Positions 35,848-43,739 of a stretch of 61,081 bases of DNA are shown piece by piece. The notes under the pieces were generated by a model that saw nothing but the letters and a program-made list of their open reading frames with translations, was not told the DNA's origin and searched no databases. The DNA is from Kiritimatiellia bacterium (GTDB lineage: Bacteria; Verrucomicrobiota; Kiritimatiellia; RFP12; UBA1067): contig JAFTCL010000067.1 of NCBI GenBank assembly GCA_017454745.1, positions 1-61,081 of the forward strand, in the 5' to 3' direction. The position numbers were made by a program, and so were the translations under genes. Numbering within the stretch: the stretch's first letter is position 1; every line of letters begins with the position of its first letter.

Positions 35848-37638
35848 ATGAAACGGAAACTTACTGCATATTTGGCCTTGTCGCTTTTGACATTGGCAAT
35901 GCCCTGCTTTGCCAGAGGGGGCGGTCATGGCGGCAATGGCCCGTCCGGCGGCGGGCCGTCCGGGTCAATGCGTTCCGGGACACCCGGAGGCGGCGGATTT
36001 TCCGGCGGCCAGCGCGCCATGCCCAACTCTGGCGGATTTTCCGGCGGCCAGCGTTCCGCTCCCGGCGGTGGCGGATTTTCCGGCGGGTCCCGTTCGATGC
36101 CCGGCGGCAGTATTCAACGTAGTGTCCCCGGCGGCGGCGGATTCAGCGGCGGTCCCCGTTCGGCCCCAAGCCCGTCGTCGGCGCAGCGGACGTATCCCGG
36201 CCGTAGCGCTCCGGTCAGCGCCCCGCGTACCGCTCCCGGCGGCGCCAGCGTCCAGCGCAGTGTTCCCGGCGGAGCTAATATCCAGCGCAGTGTTCCCGGC
36301 GGCGCCAGCGTCCAGCGCAGTGTTCCCGGCGGAGCTAATATCCAGCGCAGTGTTCCCGGTGGCGCCAGCGTCCAGCGGAGTGTTCCCGGCGGCGGATTCA
36401 GCGGCGGTCCTCGTTCGGTTCCAAGTGCGTCCCCGGCGCAGCGGACGTATCCCGGACGCAGTGATCCGGTCAGCGCCCCGCGCACTGCTCCCGGCGGGGC
36501 CAACATCCAGCGGAGTGTTCCCGGCGGCGGCGGATTCAGCGGCGGCCCTCGTTCGGTTCCGAGTGCGTCCCCGGCGCAGCGGACGTTCCCTGACCGTAGC
36601 GCCCCGGCCAGTGTACCGCGCACCGCTCCAGGCGGCGTAAATGGCCCGCACAGCGCACCGGTTAACGGCGGATTGCACAGTGTCCGCAATGCGGGCGGAT
36701 CCGCTTTCGGCGGCGGTGCGATGCACCATAATCCGAGTTATTCCTCGGGCGGGATGAATCTGGGCGGAGTGCAAAGGGCTCCCGGTTCCGGCGCGTTTGG
36801 ACATTCTCCGATGTCTGGAGGGCGCGGCAGTCTGCTGGGCGGCGGTATGCATTCTATTCCCGGCGGCGGCACCTTGGGCCGGAATCGGGATTTCGGCCGC
36901 AGCATTGGCGGAATGAGGGATTGCCCGCCATCTCGCGGCAGCGGTTTCCGTCCGTCTCCCGCCCCCGGTTGGCATCCTTCGCCGCGTTGGGATCGTTCCC
37001 CGCGCTGGGGGCGTCCTTCGCACCATTATTACCGTCACCACGGCTGGTATGGCGGGGTAGGGTTCGCCATTGGGGCGTTGTGGGGATGGGATGGCTGGTA
37101 TGGCCCGTACTACGGTTACCGTTACCCCCGCTATTACTATAGCAGCTGGGATTACTATCCCTACTATTACCGCGACTACTGGTGGAATAGCGGTTGGCAC
37201 TATTCACGGTTTTATTATGACGGTTGGCGGTTAGGCTGGTATGGCGGATTCTCCTATACCTACAACCCTTGGCCGGTTTACCGCGCGGCGTATTACTATC
37301 CGACCACCACCGTGGTGTATGAACAGCCGGTGGAGACGGTGTGCGCTCCGGTTAGCACATCACCGGCAACGATTCAGCCCGTCACTTATGCGGCTACCGC
37401 TCCGGAAACCGTAGTAACGGAAACCGCCGCTCCGGCGGTTGAGATCCCGTGCGGTTGCGCCTGCGGATGCAACGGGGTGCGCCCCTGCGTGTGCAGTTAC
37501 CAGTGCGGCGAAGAGTATTCCTTCTACGGCGATGATTTTGACATTGAGACATCGTTCACCTCTTATGCCGAGTCGCTGAATCCGGAGCAGATTTGGTCCT
37601 CTTACGCCAGACTGGACGATCTGTGGGGGATTGAATAA
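35848..37638 (+). CDS. Secreted repeat-rich Gly/Pro, Tyr/Trp and Cys protein
   Basis: The 596-residue protein has a signal peptide (MKRKLTAYLALSLLTLAMP). Residues about 24-330 are low-complexity Gly/Pro/Ser/Arg with modules such as GGFSGGPRSVP and SVPGGANIQR. Residues about 390-490 are rich in Tyr, Trp and His (HHYYRHHGWYGG, YYSSWDYYPYYYRDYWW). The tail has a Cys cluster (CGCACGCNG, CVCSYQCGEE) and an acidic end. No enzyme motif is seen. It may be a structural surface or metal-binding protein. It is followed by TolC-like and HlyD-like genes, 35 and then 3 bases apart, so it could be their cargo or a periplasmic partner (inference). Confidence 0.7.
   Translation: MKRKLTAYLALSLLTLAMPCFARGGGHGGNGPSGGGPSGSMRSGTPGGGGFSGGQRAMPNSGGFSGGQRSAPGGGGFSGGSRSMPGGSIQRSVPGGGGFSGGPRSAPSPSSAQRTYPGRSAPVSAPRTAPGGASVQRSVPGGANIQRSVPGGASVQRSVPGGANIQRSVPGGASVQRSVPGGGFSGGPRSVPSASPAQRTYPGRSDPVSAPRTAPGGANIQRSVPGGGGFSGGPRSVPSASPAQRTFPDRSAPASVPRTAPGGVNGPHSAPVNGGLHSVRNAGGSAFGGGAMHHNPSYSSGGMNLGGVQRAPGSGAFGHSPMSGGRGSLLGGGMHSIPGGGTLGRNRDFGRSIGGMRDCPPSRGSGFRPSPAPGWHPSPRWDRSPRWGRPSHHYYRHHGWYGGVGFAIGALWGWDGWYGPYYGYRYPRYYYSSWDYYPYYYRDYWWNSGWHYSRFYYDGWRLGWYGGFSYTYNPWPVYRAAYYYPTTTVVYEQPVETVCAPVSTSPATIQPVTYAATAPETVVTETAAPAVEIPCGCACGCNGVRPCVCSYQCGEEYSFYGDDFDIETSFTSYAESLNPEQIWSSYARLDDLWGIE
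36241..36390 (+). repeat. Five 30-bp tandem coding repeats in alternating versions
   Basis: Five in-frame 30-bp units encode GASVQRSVPG or GANIQRSVPG alternately, so a 60-bp unit is repeated 2.5 times almost without change. Larger partial copies of about 100 bp (GGFSGGPRS...RTAPGG) recur at about 36130, 36391 and 36529. Confidence 0.9.
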
Positions 37639-37673
37639 AAGTGATGGCGGCGGAAAACCGTAAGGAGATTCGA

Positions 37674-39053
37674 GTGAATTTTAATCGTGTGGCCACCTTG
37701 GCGGTGGCCTTAACAACCTGCTGGTACGGTTGCGAAACTGTGGACCGGGCTAGAACCGTTCAAAACGAGGACATTAAGGTTCCCGGCGAGTTCACGGTTA
37801 CGCCGGAAACGGCAGGACTGATATCGGGCCGTGATTATTCGCTGACCGAACTGGAGCAGATCGCGCTGGAATACCACCCGTCGATCTGCCAGGCTCGGCA
37901 GGATTTGGAATCGGCCAGACTGCAGTTGAAGATGACCCGCTCGTCGCGGTTGCCGCAAATCTCGGCGAGCGGCGGCTACACCAGATCCACGGCAAACAAC
38001 GCCGCCGTCCATCCCTACAGCGGCACCACCTCCGGATCGTGGAGCGGTAGTCTGGGGTTGGATTTGCTGGTGTACGATTTCGGGAAACTGGACGCGAAAG
38101 ATCGCCAGTGCGTAGAACAGATTATCGCCGCCGAGGAGCAGTTGCGGGCGACCCAGATTGAGGTGGTCTATGCGTTGCGGACCGCATTCTTTGAACGCTT
38201 GCGCCGGCAGCAGCTGTTGGCGGTTGCGCTGGAAAACGCCAACCAGTACCGGGTGCATCTGGAAGAGGCGGAAAGCATGCTGGAGGTCGGTACCAGGATG
38301 CAGTACGACGTAACCAAAGCCAAAGTGGATTGGGGAAACGCCTGTTTGGACGTAATCACCGCCAGCAATAATGTCAAGACCGCGCAGGGCGACCTCAATT
38401 TGTCGCTGGGTCTGGCAGAATCGCCGCTATACGGTTTGACGGAATCTGAACTGCCGCGTCCGCTGGTGGAGCATGACGCCGATATGCTGATGGTCATCGC
38501 CCGCGAGAATTCGCCGTCGCTGGCGGTGCTGAAGGCCCGCGAGCGTTCGGCGCTTTCTGCGGTGGATGAGATGATTGCCGAACTGTTCCCGGATTTGAAC
38601 TTCGGTTTTTCATTTGATTTGTCCGGACGCGGTTTCCCGTTGGTTTGGAATTTTTCCGGCGCGTTGCGGGCGGCGGAAAATTTGTTTGACGGTAAACGTA
38701 ATCTGGCGCAAATCGACCAAACGGTCACGGATTTGCGCAATGCCCGGTCGAGAGTGGCGGCGGCCGAACAAAACCTGTATTCCGATCTGGTTAAGGCGGT
38801 GGCGCAACGCGACAGCGCGAGGGAAAGTTCCGCCATCGCGAAAATGGTTTACGATCAGGCGAAAGAGAACCTTGCGATTGTCGAGGAGCAGTACCGGGTT
38901 GGCACGGCATCATCGGTGGAGCGTACCGATGCCCAGACTTCGGTGACCCAGGCGCACGCCAAAGTCGTTACCGCGTATTATGATGAGCTTGACGCGCAGG
39001 CTAAGATTGATTACCTAATCGGAATTGTGACCAGCGCGCAATTGAAGGAATAA
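37674..39053 (+). CDS. TolC-family outer-membrane efflux protein
   Basis: The 459-residue protein has the two-fold OEP/TolC pattern: helices with LEQIALEYHPSICQARQDLESARLQLKMTRSSRLPQ and, in the second half, AVLKARERSALSAVDEMIAELFPDLNFG. GTG 37674, six bases after AAGGAG, yields an export signal (VATLAVALTTCWYGC); earlier in-frame GTG/ATG at 37641-37644 would place charged residues before it. It forms the outer-membrane duct of a tripartite exporter with the adaptor three bases downstream. Confidence 0.87.
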   Translation: MNFNRVATLAVALTTCWYGCETVDRARTVQNEDIKVPGEFTVTPETAGLISGRDYSLTELEQIALEYHPSICQARQDLESARLQLKMTRSSRLPQISASGGYTRSTANNAAVHPYSGTTSGSWSGSLGLDLLVYDFGKLDAKDRQCVEQIIAAEEQLRATQIEVVYALRTAFFERLRRQQLLAVALENANQYRVHLEEAESMLEVGTRMQYDVTKAKVDWGNACLDVITASNNVKTAQGDLNLSLGLAESPLYGLTESELPRPLVEHDADMLMVIARENSPSLAVLKARERSALSAVDEMIAELFPDLNFGFSFDLSGRGFPLVWNFSGALRAAENLFDGKRNLAQIDQTVTDLRNARSRVAAAEQNLYSDLVKAVAQRDSARESSAIAKMVYDQAKENLAIVEEQYRVGTASSVERTDAQTSVTQAHAKVVTAYYDELDAQAKIDYLIGIVTSAQLKE

Positions 39054-39056
39054 AAA

Positions 39057-40274
39057 ATGAAAAAGTTTCTGGTGTTTGTAGTTTTGCTTGCCGCACTGGG
39101 CGGGGGCGGTTGGTGGTATTATCAGCAGCGCGGGCTGCAAAAGGGGCCGACGGTGTTTTTCCGTACCGTGGATGTCACCCGCGGCCCGTTGGTACAGGAG
39201 GTTACCGCCACCGGTACCGTTGAGCCGATTAAGGAGGTCGCGGTCGGAACCCAAGTCAACGGGCCGATTTTAAGCCTTTTCGCCGATTTTAACTCCAATG
39301 TAACCAACGACCAGGTGATTGCTTTGATCGACCCCGCCGTTTACGAGGCCGCATACAATAAGGCATGCGCCCAGCTGAAATCAAACGAGGCGAATGTTGA
39401 GAACATTAAGGTCAAATTGGCGTTGGCCCAGAAAACTTTGGCCCGCCAGCGCGAGTTGGCGAAGCGCAAAATGGTCGCGCAGTCGGCATTGGACGATGCC
39501 GAGGCGGAGGTGGGGTCGCTTCAGGCTCAGTTGAAAGTCTCGGAAGCTACGGTGGAGCAAAGCAAATCCTCGGTTTTGGAGGCCAAGACCAATCTCGAAT
39601 ACTGCACCATCAAATCGCCGGTGGACGGTGTGGTAATTGATCGGGCGGTTGACGAGGGGCAAACCGTGGTTTCGTCAATGTCGGCGCAACAGCTTTTCAC
39701 CATCGCAGTCGATCTGCGGCGCATTCAGGTCAAGGCCAGCGTTCCCGAGGCTGATGTCGGCATGGTCAAATCCAACCAGTTGGTGCGGTTCACCGTGGAT
39801 GCGTACCGGAAGACTTTTGAGGGCCGGGTGGTGCAGATACGGCTGGCCTCCACCACTGAAAGCAACGTGGTTACCTACCCGGTAATCATCGAGGCGGAAA
39901 ATCCCGGAATGATGCTGTTTCCGGGAATGACCGCCAATATCGCGATTGAGGTCGGACGCAATGACAATGCGGTGATTATTCCCGCAGCGGCGTTGCGCTA
40001 CACGCCGCAAAATATGGAGACCGACATCAAGGGGCCAAAGGTTTGGGTTGATAACGGGCAGGAATCGCCAACCCCGGTCGGCGTGAAGATTGGACTTTCT
40101 GACGGAACCCAGTATGCGGTTGAAGGCGCCGACGATCTGGTCGGGAAGAAATTGGTGGTAGGCACCCAAAGTGCCACAGTTAAGGCCGGCAGCGACGGTA
40201 ACCCCAAGAATCCGTTCATGCCTACGCCTCCGGGCGGAAACCGTCGGCGCAACGGTCCCCCCATGAGGATGTAA
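39057..40274 (+). CDS. HlyD/MacA-like periplasmic adaptor of an efflux system
   Basis: The 405-residue protein has one N-terminal membrane anchor (FLVFVVLLAALGGGGWW), a lipoyl half-motif (VTATGTVEPIKEVAVGTQVNGPI), a coiled-coil hairpin of about 90 residues (LKSNEANVENIKVKLALAQKTL...), the second lipoyl half CTIKSPVDGVVIDRAVDEGQ and a beta-barrel domain ending in a Pro/Arg tail. It is closest to MacA-type adaptors for ABC exporters. No MacB-like ABC permease or RND pump follows; the next gene is a LarA homologue. Confidence 0.87.
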   Translation: MKKFLVFVVLLAALGGGGWWYYQQRGLQKGPTVFFRTVDVTRGPLVQEVTATGTVEPIKEVAVGTQVNGPILSLFADFNSNVTNDQVIALIDPAVYEAAYNKACAQLKSNEANVENIKVKLALAQKTLARQRELAKRKMVAQSALDDAEAEVGSLQAQLKVSEATVEQSKSSVLEAKTNLEYCTIKSPVDGVVIDRAVDEGQTVVSSMSAQQLFTIAVDLRRIQVKASVPEADVGMVKSNQLVRFTVDAYRKTFEGRVVQIRLASTTESNVVTYPVIIEAENPGMMLFPGMTANIAIEVGRNDNAVIIPAAALRYTPQNMETDIKGPKVWVDNGQESPTPVGVKIGLSDGTQYAVEGADDLVGKKLVVGTQSATVKAGSDGNPKNPFMPTPPGGNRRRNGPPMRM

Positions 40275-40278
40275 ACTA

Positions 40279-41559
40279 ATGATTTATCTGGACATTGGCG
40301 GCGTATCCTCCAGACTGGGACGCGGTGAGCTGAAAACGGCTCTGTTTGCCGCATTGGACAAACTCGGCCCGCGTAAACGGGTATTGGTGTTGCCGCCGGA
40401 TTTCACCCGTTTCCACTCCCAGGCGGGGTTTCTCACCCAATGTTTTTATGAGTATTACGGCGAGGCGTTGGCGGCGGTGTTGCCGGCGTTGGGGACGCAC
40501 TCCCCGATGACCGACGGCCAGTTGACGGAAATGTTCGGGAACATTCCGAAATCGCTTTTCAAGGTGCACAATTGGCGGACTGACGTTGTGACCTTGGGTA
40601 CGGTGCCGCCGGAGTACGTGCGGGAAATCACCGAGGGCAAGCTTGATTTCGAATGGCCGGTGCAGGTGAATCGGCTGCTGGTCGAGGGCGGTTTCGATTT
40701 GATCTTGTCGGTCGGACAGGTGGTGCCGCATGAAGTTATCGGCATGGCCAATTACAACAAAAACCTCTTCGTGGGTACCGGCGGGGCGGTGGCGATCAAC
40801 CGCAGCCATTTTGTCGGCGCGGTTTACGGGATGGAGCGGATAATGGGCCGTGCGGACACTCCGGTCCGCAAACTTTTCAATTACGGATCCGACCATTTCG
40901 GTCACCTCTTGCCGCAACTGGTGTACGTGCAGACCGTGGTTGGGCGGGATGAGCAATCCGGCGGGAATGCGGTGCGCGGTCTCTTTGTAGGCGATACGGT
41001 CGATGTTTTTAACCGGGCTGCGGCGTTGGCTTTGCAGGTTAATTTTGAAATGCTGGACCGCCCGATTAAAAAATGCGTGGTGTATCTTGATCCGGCGGAG
41101 TTCAAGAGTACCTGGCTGGGCAACAAAGCGATTTACCGGACCAGGATGGCGATGGCGGACGGCGGCGAGTTGTTGATAATGGCACCGGGCGTTAAGGAGT
41201 TCGGCGAGGATCCGGTGATCGACCGGCTGATTCGCAAATACGGTTATTTTGGTACTGGCCGGGTGTTGGAGGCGGTTAAGAACAACGCCGACCTTCAAGA
41301 CAATCTTGGCGCGGCAGCCCATTTGATTCACGGTTCTTCGGAGGGGCGTTTCAACATTGCATATGCGGCTGGCGGTCTTTCCAAAGCGGAGATCGAGGCC
41401 GCCGGTTTCAGATACGCCGATTGTGCCGCAACGATGGCCCGCTACAATCCGGAGAAGTTGCGCGACGGTTGGGTAACTATGCCGGACGGCGAGGAGATCT
41501 TTTTTGTCAGCAATCCCGCCCTCGGTTTATGGAGTACTGGCGAACGCTTCAAAGGGTAA
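40279..41559 (+). CDS. LarA-like lactate racemase family protein (DUF2088)
   Basis: The 426-residue protein has the LarA layout: LPPDFTRFHS near 40, LGTHSPMTDGQL with the first active-site His, and VVPHEVIGMANYNKNLFVGTGG with the second His and a Lys that would hold the nickel-pincer cofactor. LarA enzymes racemise lactate or other 2-hydroxyacids. The maturation genes larB, larC and larE are not in this window, so the cofactor would have to come from elsewhere or the substrate differs. It starts four bases after the efflux adaptor gene. Confidence 0.78.
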   Translation: MIYLDIGGVSSRLGRGELKTALFAALDKLGPRKRVLVLPPDFTRFHSQAGFLTQCFYEYYGEALAAVLPALGTHSPMTDGQLTEMFGNIPKSLFKVHNWRTDVVTLGTVPPEYVREITEGKLDFEWPVQVNRLLVEGGFDLILSVGQVVPHEVIGMANYNKNLFVGTGGAVAINRSHFVGAVYGMERIMGRADTPVRKLFNYGSDHFGHLLPQLVYVQTVVGRDEQSGGNAVRGLFVGDTVDVFNRAAALALQVNFEMLDRPIKKCVVYLDPAEFKSTWLGNKAIYRTRMAMADGGELLIMAPGVKEFGEDPVIDRLIRKYGYFGTGRVLEAVKNNADLQDNLGAAAHLIHGSSEGRFNIAYAAGGLSKAEIEAAGFRYADCAATMARYNPEKLRDGWVTMPDGEEIFFVSNPALGLWSTGERFKG

Positions 41560-41600
41560 CCGCGTTTTGCCGGATGTTTAATCAGAAGTTGAGGTTTGCC

Positions 41601-43721
41601 ATGCTTCGTTTCGGTTTCGTTATGGCGTTGTGGATGTCGGTTTTGACGGCAATTGCGGGAGATCGGGTGACGATGCGGTCGCTTTTGTCGGAAATGCTTG
41701 ACCCGGATGCCAACACCTATCTGCCTCAGCCTGGCCGCACCGCAAGATTGTGGTCGAGCTACGACCGAAAAAGCATCACTCCCGATCAGCCGGGATGGTT
41801 TGCCAACGACGACCACAGCCATTTCTTGAGCGTGTCGGCGGAGGGTGAGAATGAAGCCGGGTTGATGCTGGATGCCGCCGGCCCCGGGGCGATTACCAGA
41901 TTCTGGATTACCGTGGCGGGTAACGCGGAGAAGGGGATCATCCGCATTTTTGTCGACGGCAATCTGGTGGTCGAGGGTAACTGTCTTGAGGTGGTCAGCG
42001 GTGGCAAGATTTGCGGAGCGCCATTGTCCGATTCGGTGGCAAAAAGCACCGCATACAATCGGCGCGGACATGATTTGTATCTTCCGATACCGTATGACAA
42101 AAGCTGCAAGGTGGTTTACGTGCGTATACCCGAAGCAAAAGGCGGCGCGTTTTACTACAACATAGAAACCCGTTCCTACCCGTCCGGAACCGAGGTTGAG
42201 TCGTTCTCCCCGGAGGCGCTTAAACAGTATGCGCCGGCAATCGCCGAAGCCAACCATAAGTTGTCATGGCGGATGAACGGTTATGGCAAAGTAATTAACG
42301 GAGTGTTGTCGTTGGATGGCGTTATTCCGCCCGGCGGTGTGGCGACCCGCAAGGTCTCGCGGTCCGGCGGCGGGGCAATCCGCCGCATGATCATGAACTT
42401 GAACAGCGAATATGCGCCCATGTTGCTGCGTACCACGGTCATGGAAATCGAGTTTGACGGAGAGCGCACGGTTTGGGCGCCGGTAGGCGAGTTCTTTGGC
42501 TGCGGCTACACTTACGAGCCGTATTCAAGCTGGTTCACCGCCTGCACCGGATCGAATAAATTGGAGAGCCGCTGGGTGATGCCGTTTGAGCGCGAATGTG
42601 CGGTAACGTTGCACAATTATTCCGATCGGGCGATTTCGGTGACCGGATCGTCGGTGGAGTTGGGCGATTACGCTTGGGACGTTAACCGCAGTATGCATTT
42701 CGGCGCGTGCTGGCATGAATATGCGGATGTTCCGTCCCGTCGCGGCGAACAAAAGGAACAGTATGATTTTGATTTCGTGGAGTTGGATGGTCAGGGGTTG
42801 TTGGTGGGAACCGCGATATCGCTTTGGCAACCGGTGACCGACTGGTGGGGCGAGGGCGATGAAAAGGTTTTCATTGACGGCGAATCTGTCCCGTCATTTA
42901 TCGGAACCGGAAGCGAGGATTATTTCGGTTACGCTTGGGGACGCTATCAGTCGTTCGACCATCCGTTTATCGCCCAACCCATCGGCATCGGAAACGGAAG
43001 CAAATCATCGGACGGAAGGATTCGCCGCAATGTTGTCAATTTGCGGCATCGGGTGTTGGACGCGATACCGTTTTCCGAATCGATTAAATTCCACATGGAA
43101 ATGTGGCATTGGAACAAAGACATTAAACTCGATTTCGCGCCATTGGCGTGTTGGTATATGCGGCCCGGAGGGAGATGCAACCACGGCGTTGATGAGGAAG
43201 CGTTAAAAAGGATGGTGCGGGTGGATATCGGCTACCCGTCGCCGAAAAGAGTTATGCTGCCTCCGACCGCCAAACTGTTTGAAGATTTCGACGACGGAAC
43301 TTATGCCGAGTGGATCGTAGAGGGGGACGCTTTTGGCAGCGCCCCGGCGCGCGGAACACTGCCCCGTCAGAATCCGGTTGACGGATACAGCGGCAAATAT
43401 CTGGTCAACAGCTATCTCAATGGCGACGACACCACGGGTACGCTGACTTCGCGGGAGTTTAAAATCGAGTTGCCGCACATTAATTTCCTGGTCGGCGGAG
43501 GAAACTTCGCGGAAAAAACCTGCGTGAATCTGGTGGTGGACGGGAATGTGGTTCGAACCGCCACCGGGAAGAACCGTGAACGGTTGGAATGGGCAAGTTG
43601 GCCGGTTGGCGAATTCAAAGGCCGTACCGCCCGCATTGTCATAGTGGATCGGCAAAAGGGCGGTTGGGGCCATATCAACGCCGACTGCTTCTATTTCGAC
43701 GTCGCGCCGCGAACCGAATAA
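41601..43721 (+). CDS. Secreted GH172 (DUF2961) glycoside hydrolase family protein
   Basis: The 706-residue protein starts at ATG 41601 (GAGG eight bases upstream) with signal peptide MLRFGFVMALWMSVLTAIAG. Residues about 10-380 match DUF2961: RTARLWSSYD, LDAAGPGAITRFWITV, LYLPIPYDKSCKVVY, and the hallmark GTGSEDYFGYAWG near residue 435. The last 150 residues form a jelly-roll-like domain (FEDFDDGTYAEW...KGGWGHINADCFYFD). GH172 enzymes act on fructans and arabinans, including mycobacterial arabinan. The true substrate here is unknown. Confidence 0.83.
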   Translation: MLRFGFVMALWMSVLTAIAGDRVTMRSLLSEMLDPDANTYLPQPGRTARLWSSYDRKSITPDQPGWFANDDHSHFLSVSAEGENEAGLMLDAAGPGAITRFWITVAGNAEKGIIRIFVDGNLVVEGNCLEVVSGGKICGAPLSDSVAKSTAYNRRGHDLYLPIPYDKSCKVVYVRIPEAKGGAFYYNIETRSYPSGTEVESFSPEALKQYAPAIAEANHKLSWRMNGYGKVINGVLSLDGVIPPGGVATRKVSRSGGGAIRRMIMNLNSEYAPMLLRTTVMEIEFDGERTVWAPVGEFFGCGYTYEPYSSWFTACTGSNKLESRWVMPFERECAVTLHNYSDRAISVTGSSVELGDYAWDVNRSMHFGACWHEYADVPSRRGEQKEQYDFDFVELDGQGLLVGTAISLWQPVTDWWGEGDEKVFIDGESVPSFIGTGSEDYFGYAWGRYQSFDHPFIAQPIGIGNGSKSSDGRIRRNVVNLRHRVLDAIPFSESIKFHMEMWHWNKDIKLDFAPLACWYMRPGGRCNHGVDEEALKRMVRVDIGYPSPKRVMLPPTAKLFEDFDDGTYAEWIVEGDAFGSAPARGTLPRQNPVDGYSGKYLVNSYLNGDDTTGTLTSREFKIELPHINFLVGGGNFAEKTCVNLVVDGNVVRTATGKNRERLEWASWPVGEFKGRTARIVIVDRQKGGWGHINADCFYFDVAPRTE

Positions 43722-43739
43722 AATAACGTCCGGTTATTT
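43721..43739. terminator. Short AT-rich hairpin between convergent genes
   Basis: AAATAAC (43721-43727) pairs with GTTATTT (43733-43739) over a five-base loop. The hairpin overlaps the stop codons of both convergent genes; it has few GC pairs, so termination strength is doubtful. Confidence 0.35.

Noticed and set aside
36241..36390. Regular repeats considered as a CRISPR array
   Set aside because: Units are contiguous, in frame and lack unique spacers; no cas genes are present.
35965..37200. A 411-codon minus-strand frame opposite the repeat-rich protein
   Set aside because: It is the antisense of Gly/Pro/Ser repeats and has low-complexity Ala/Arg/Thr content. The plus frame has a promoter, strong ribosome site and signal peptide.
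37641..37673. Upstream start of the TolC-like gene at 37641 or 37644
   Set aside because: These starts lack a ribosome site and put a charged segment before the export signal; GTG 37674 has AAGGAG at ideal spacing.
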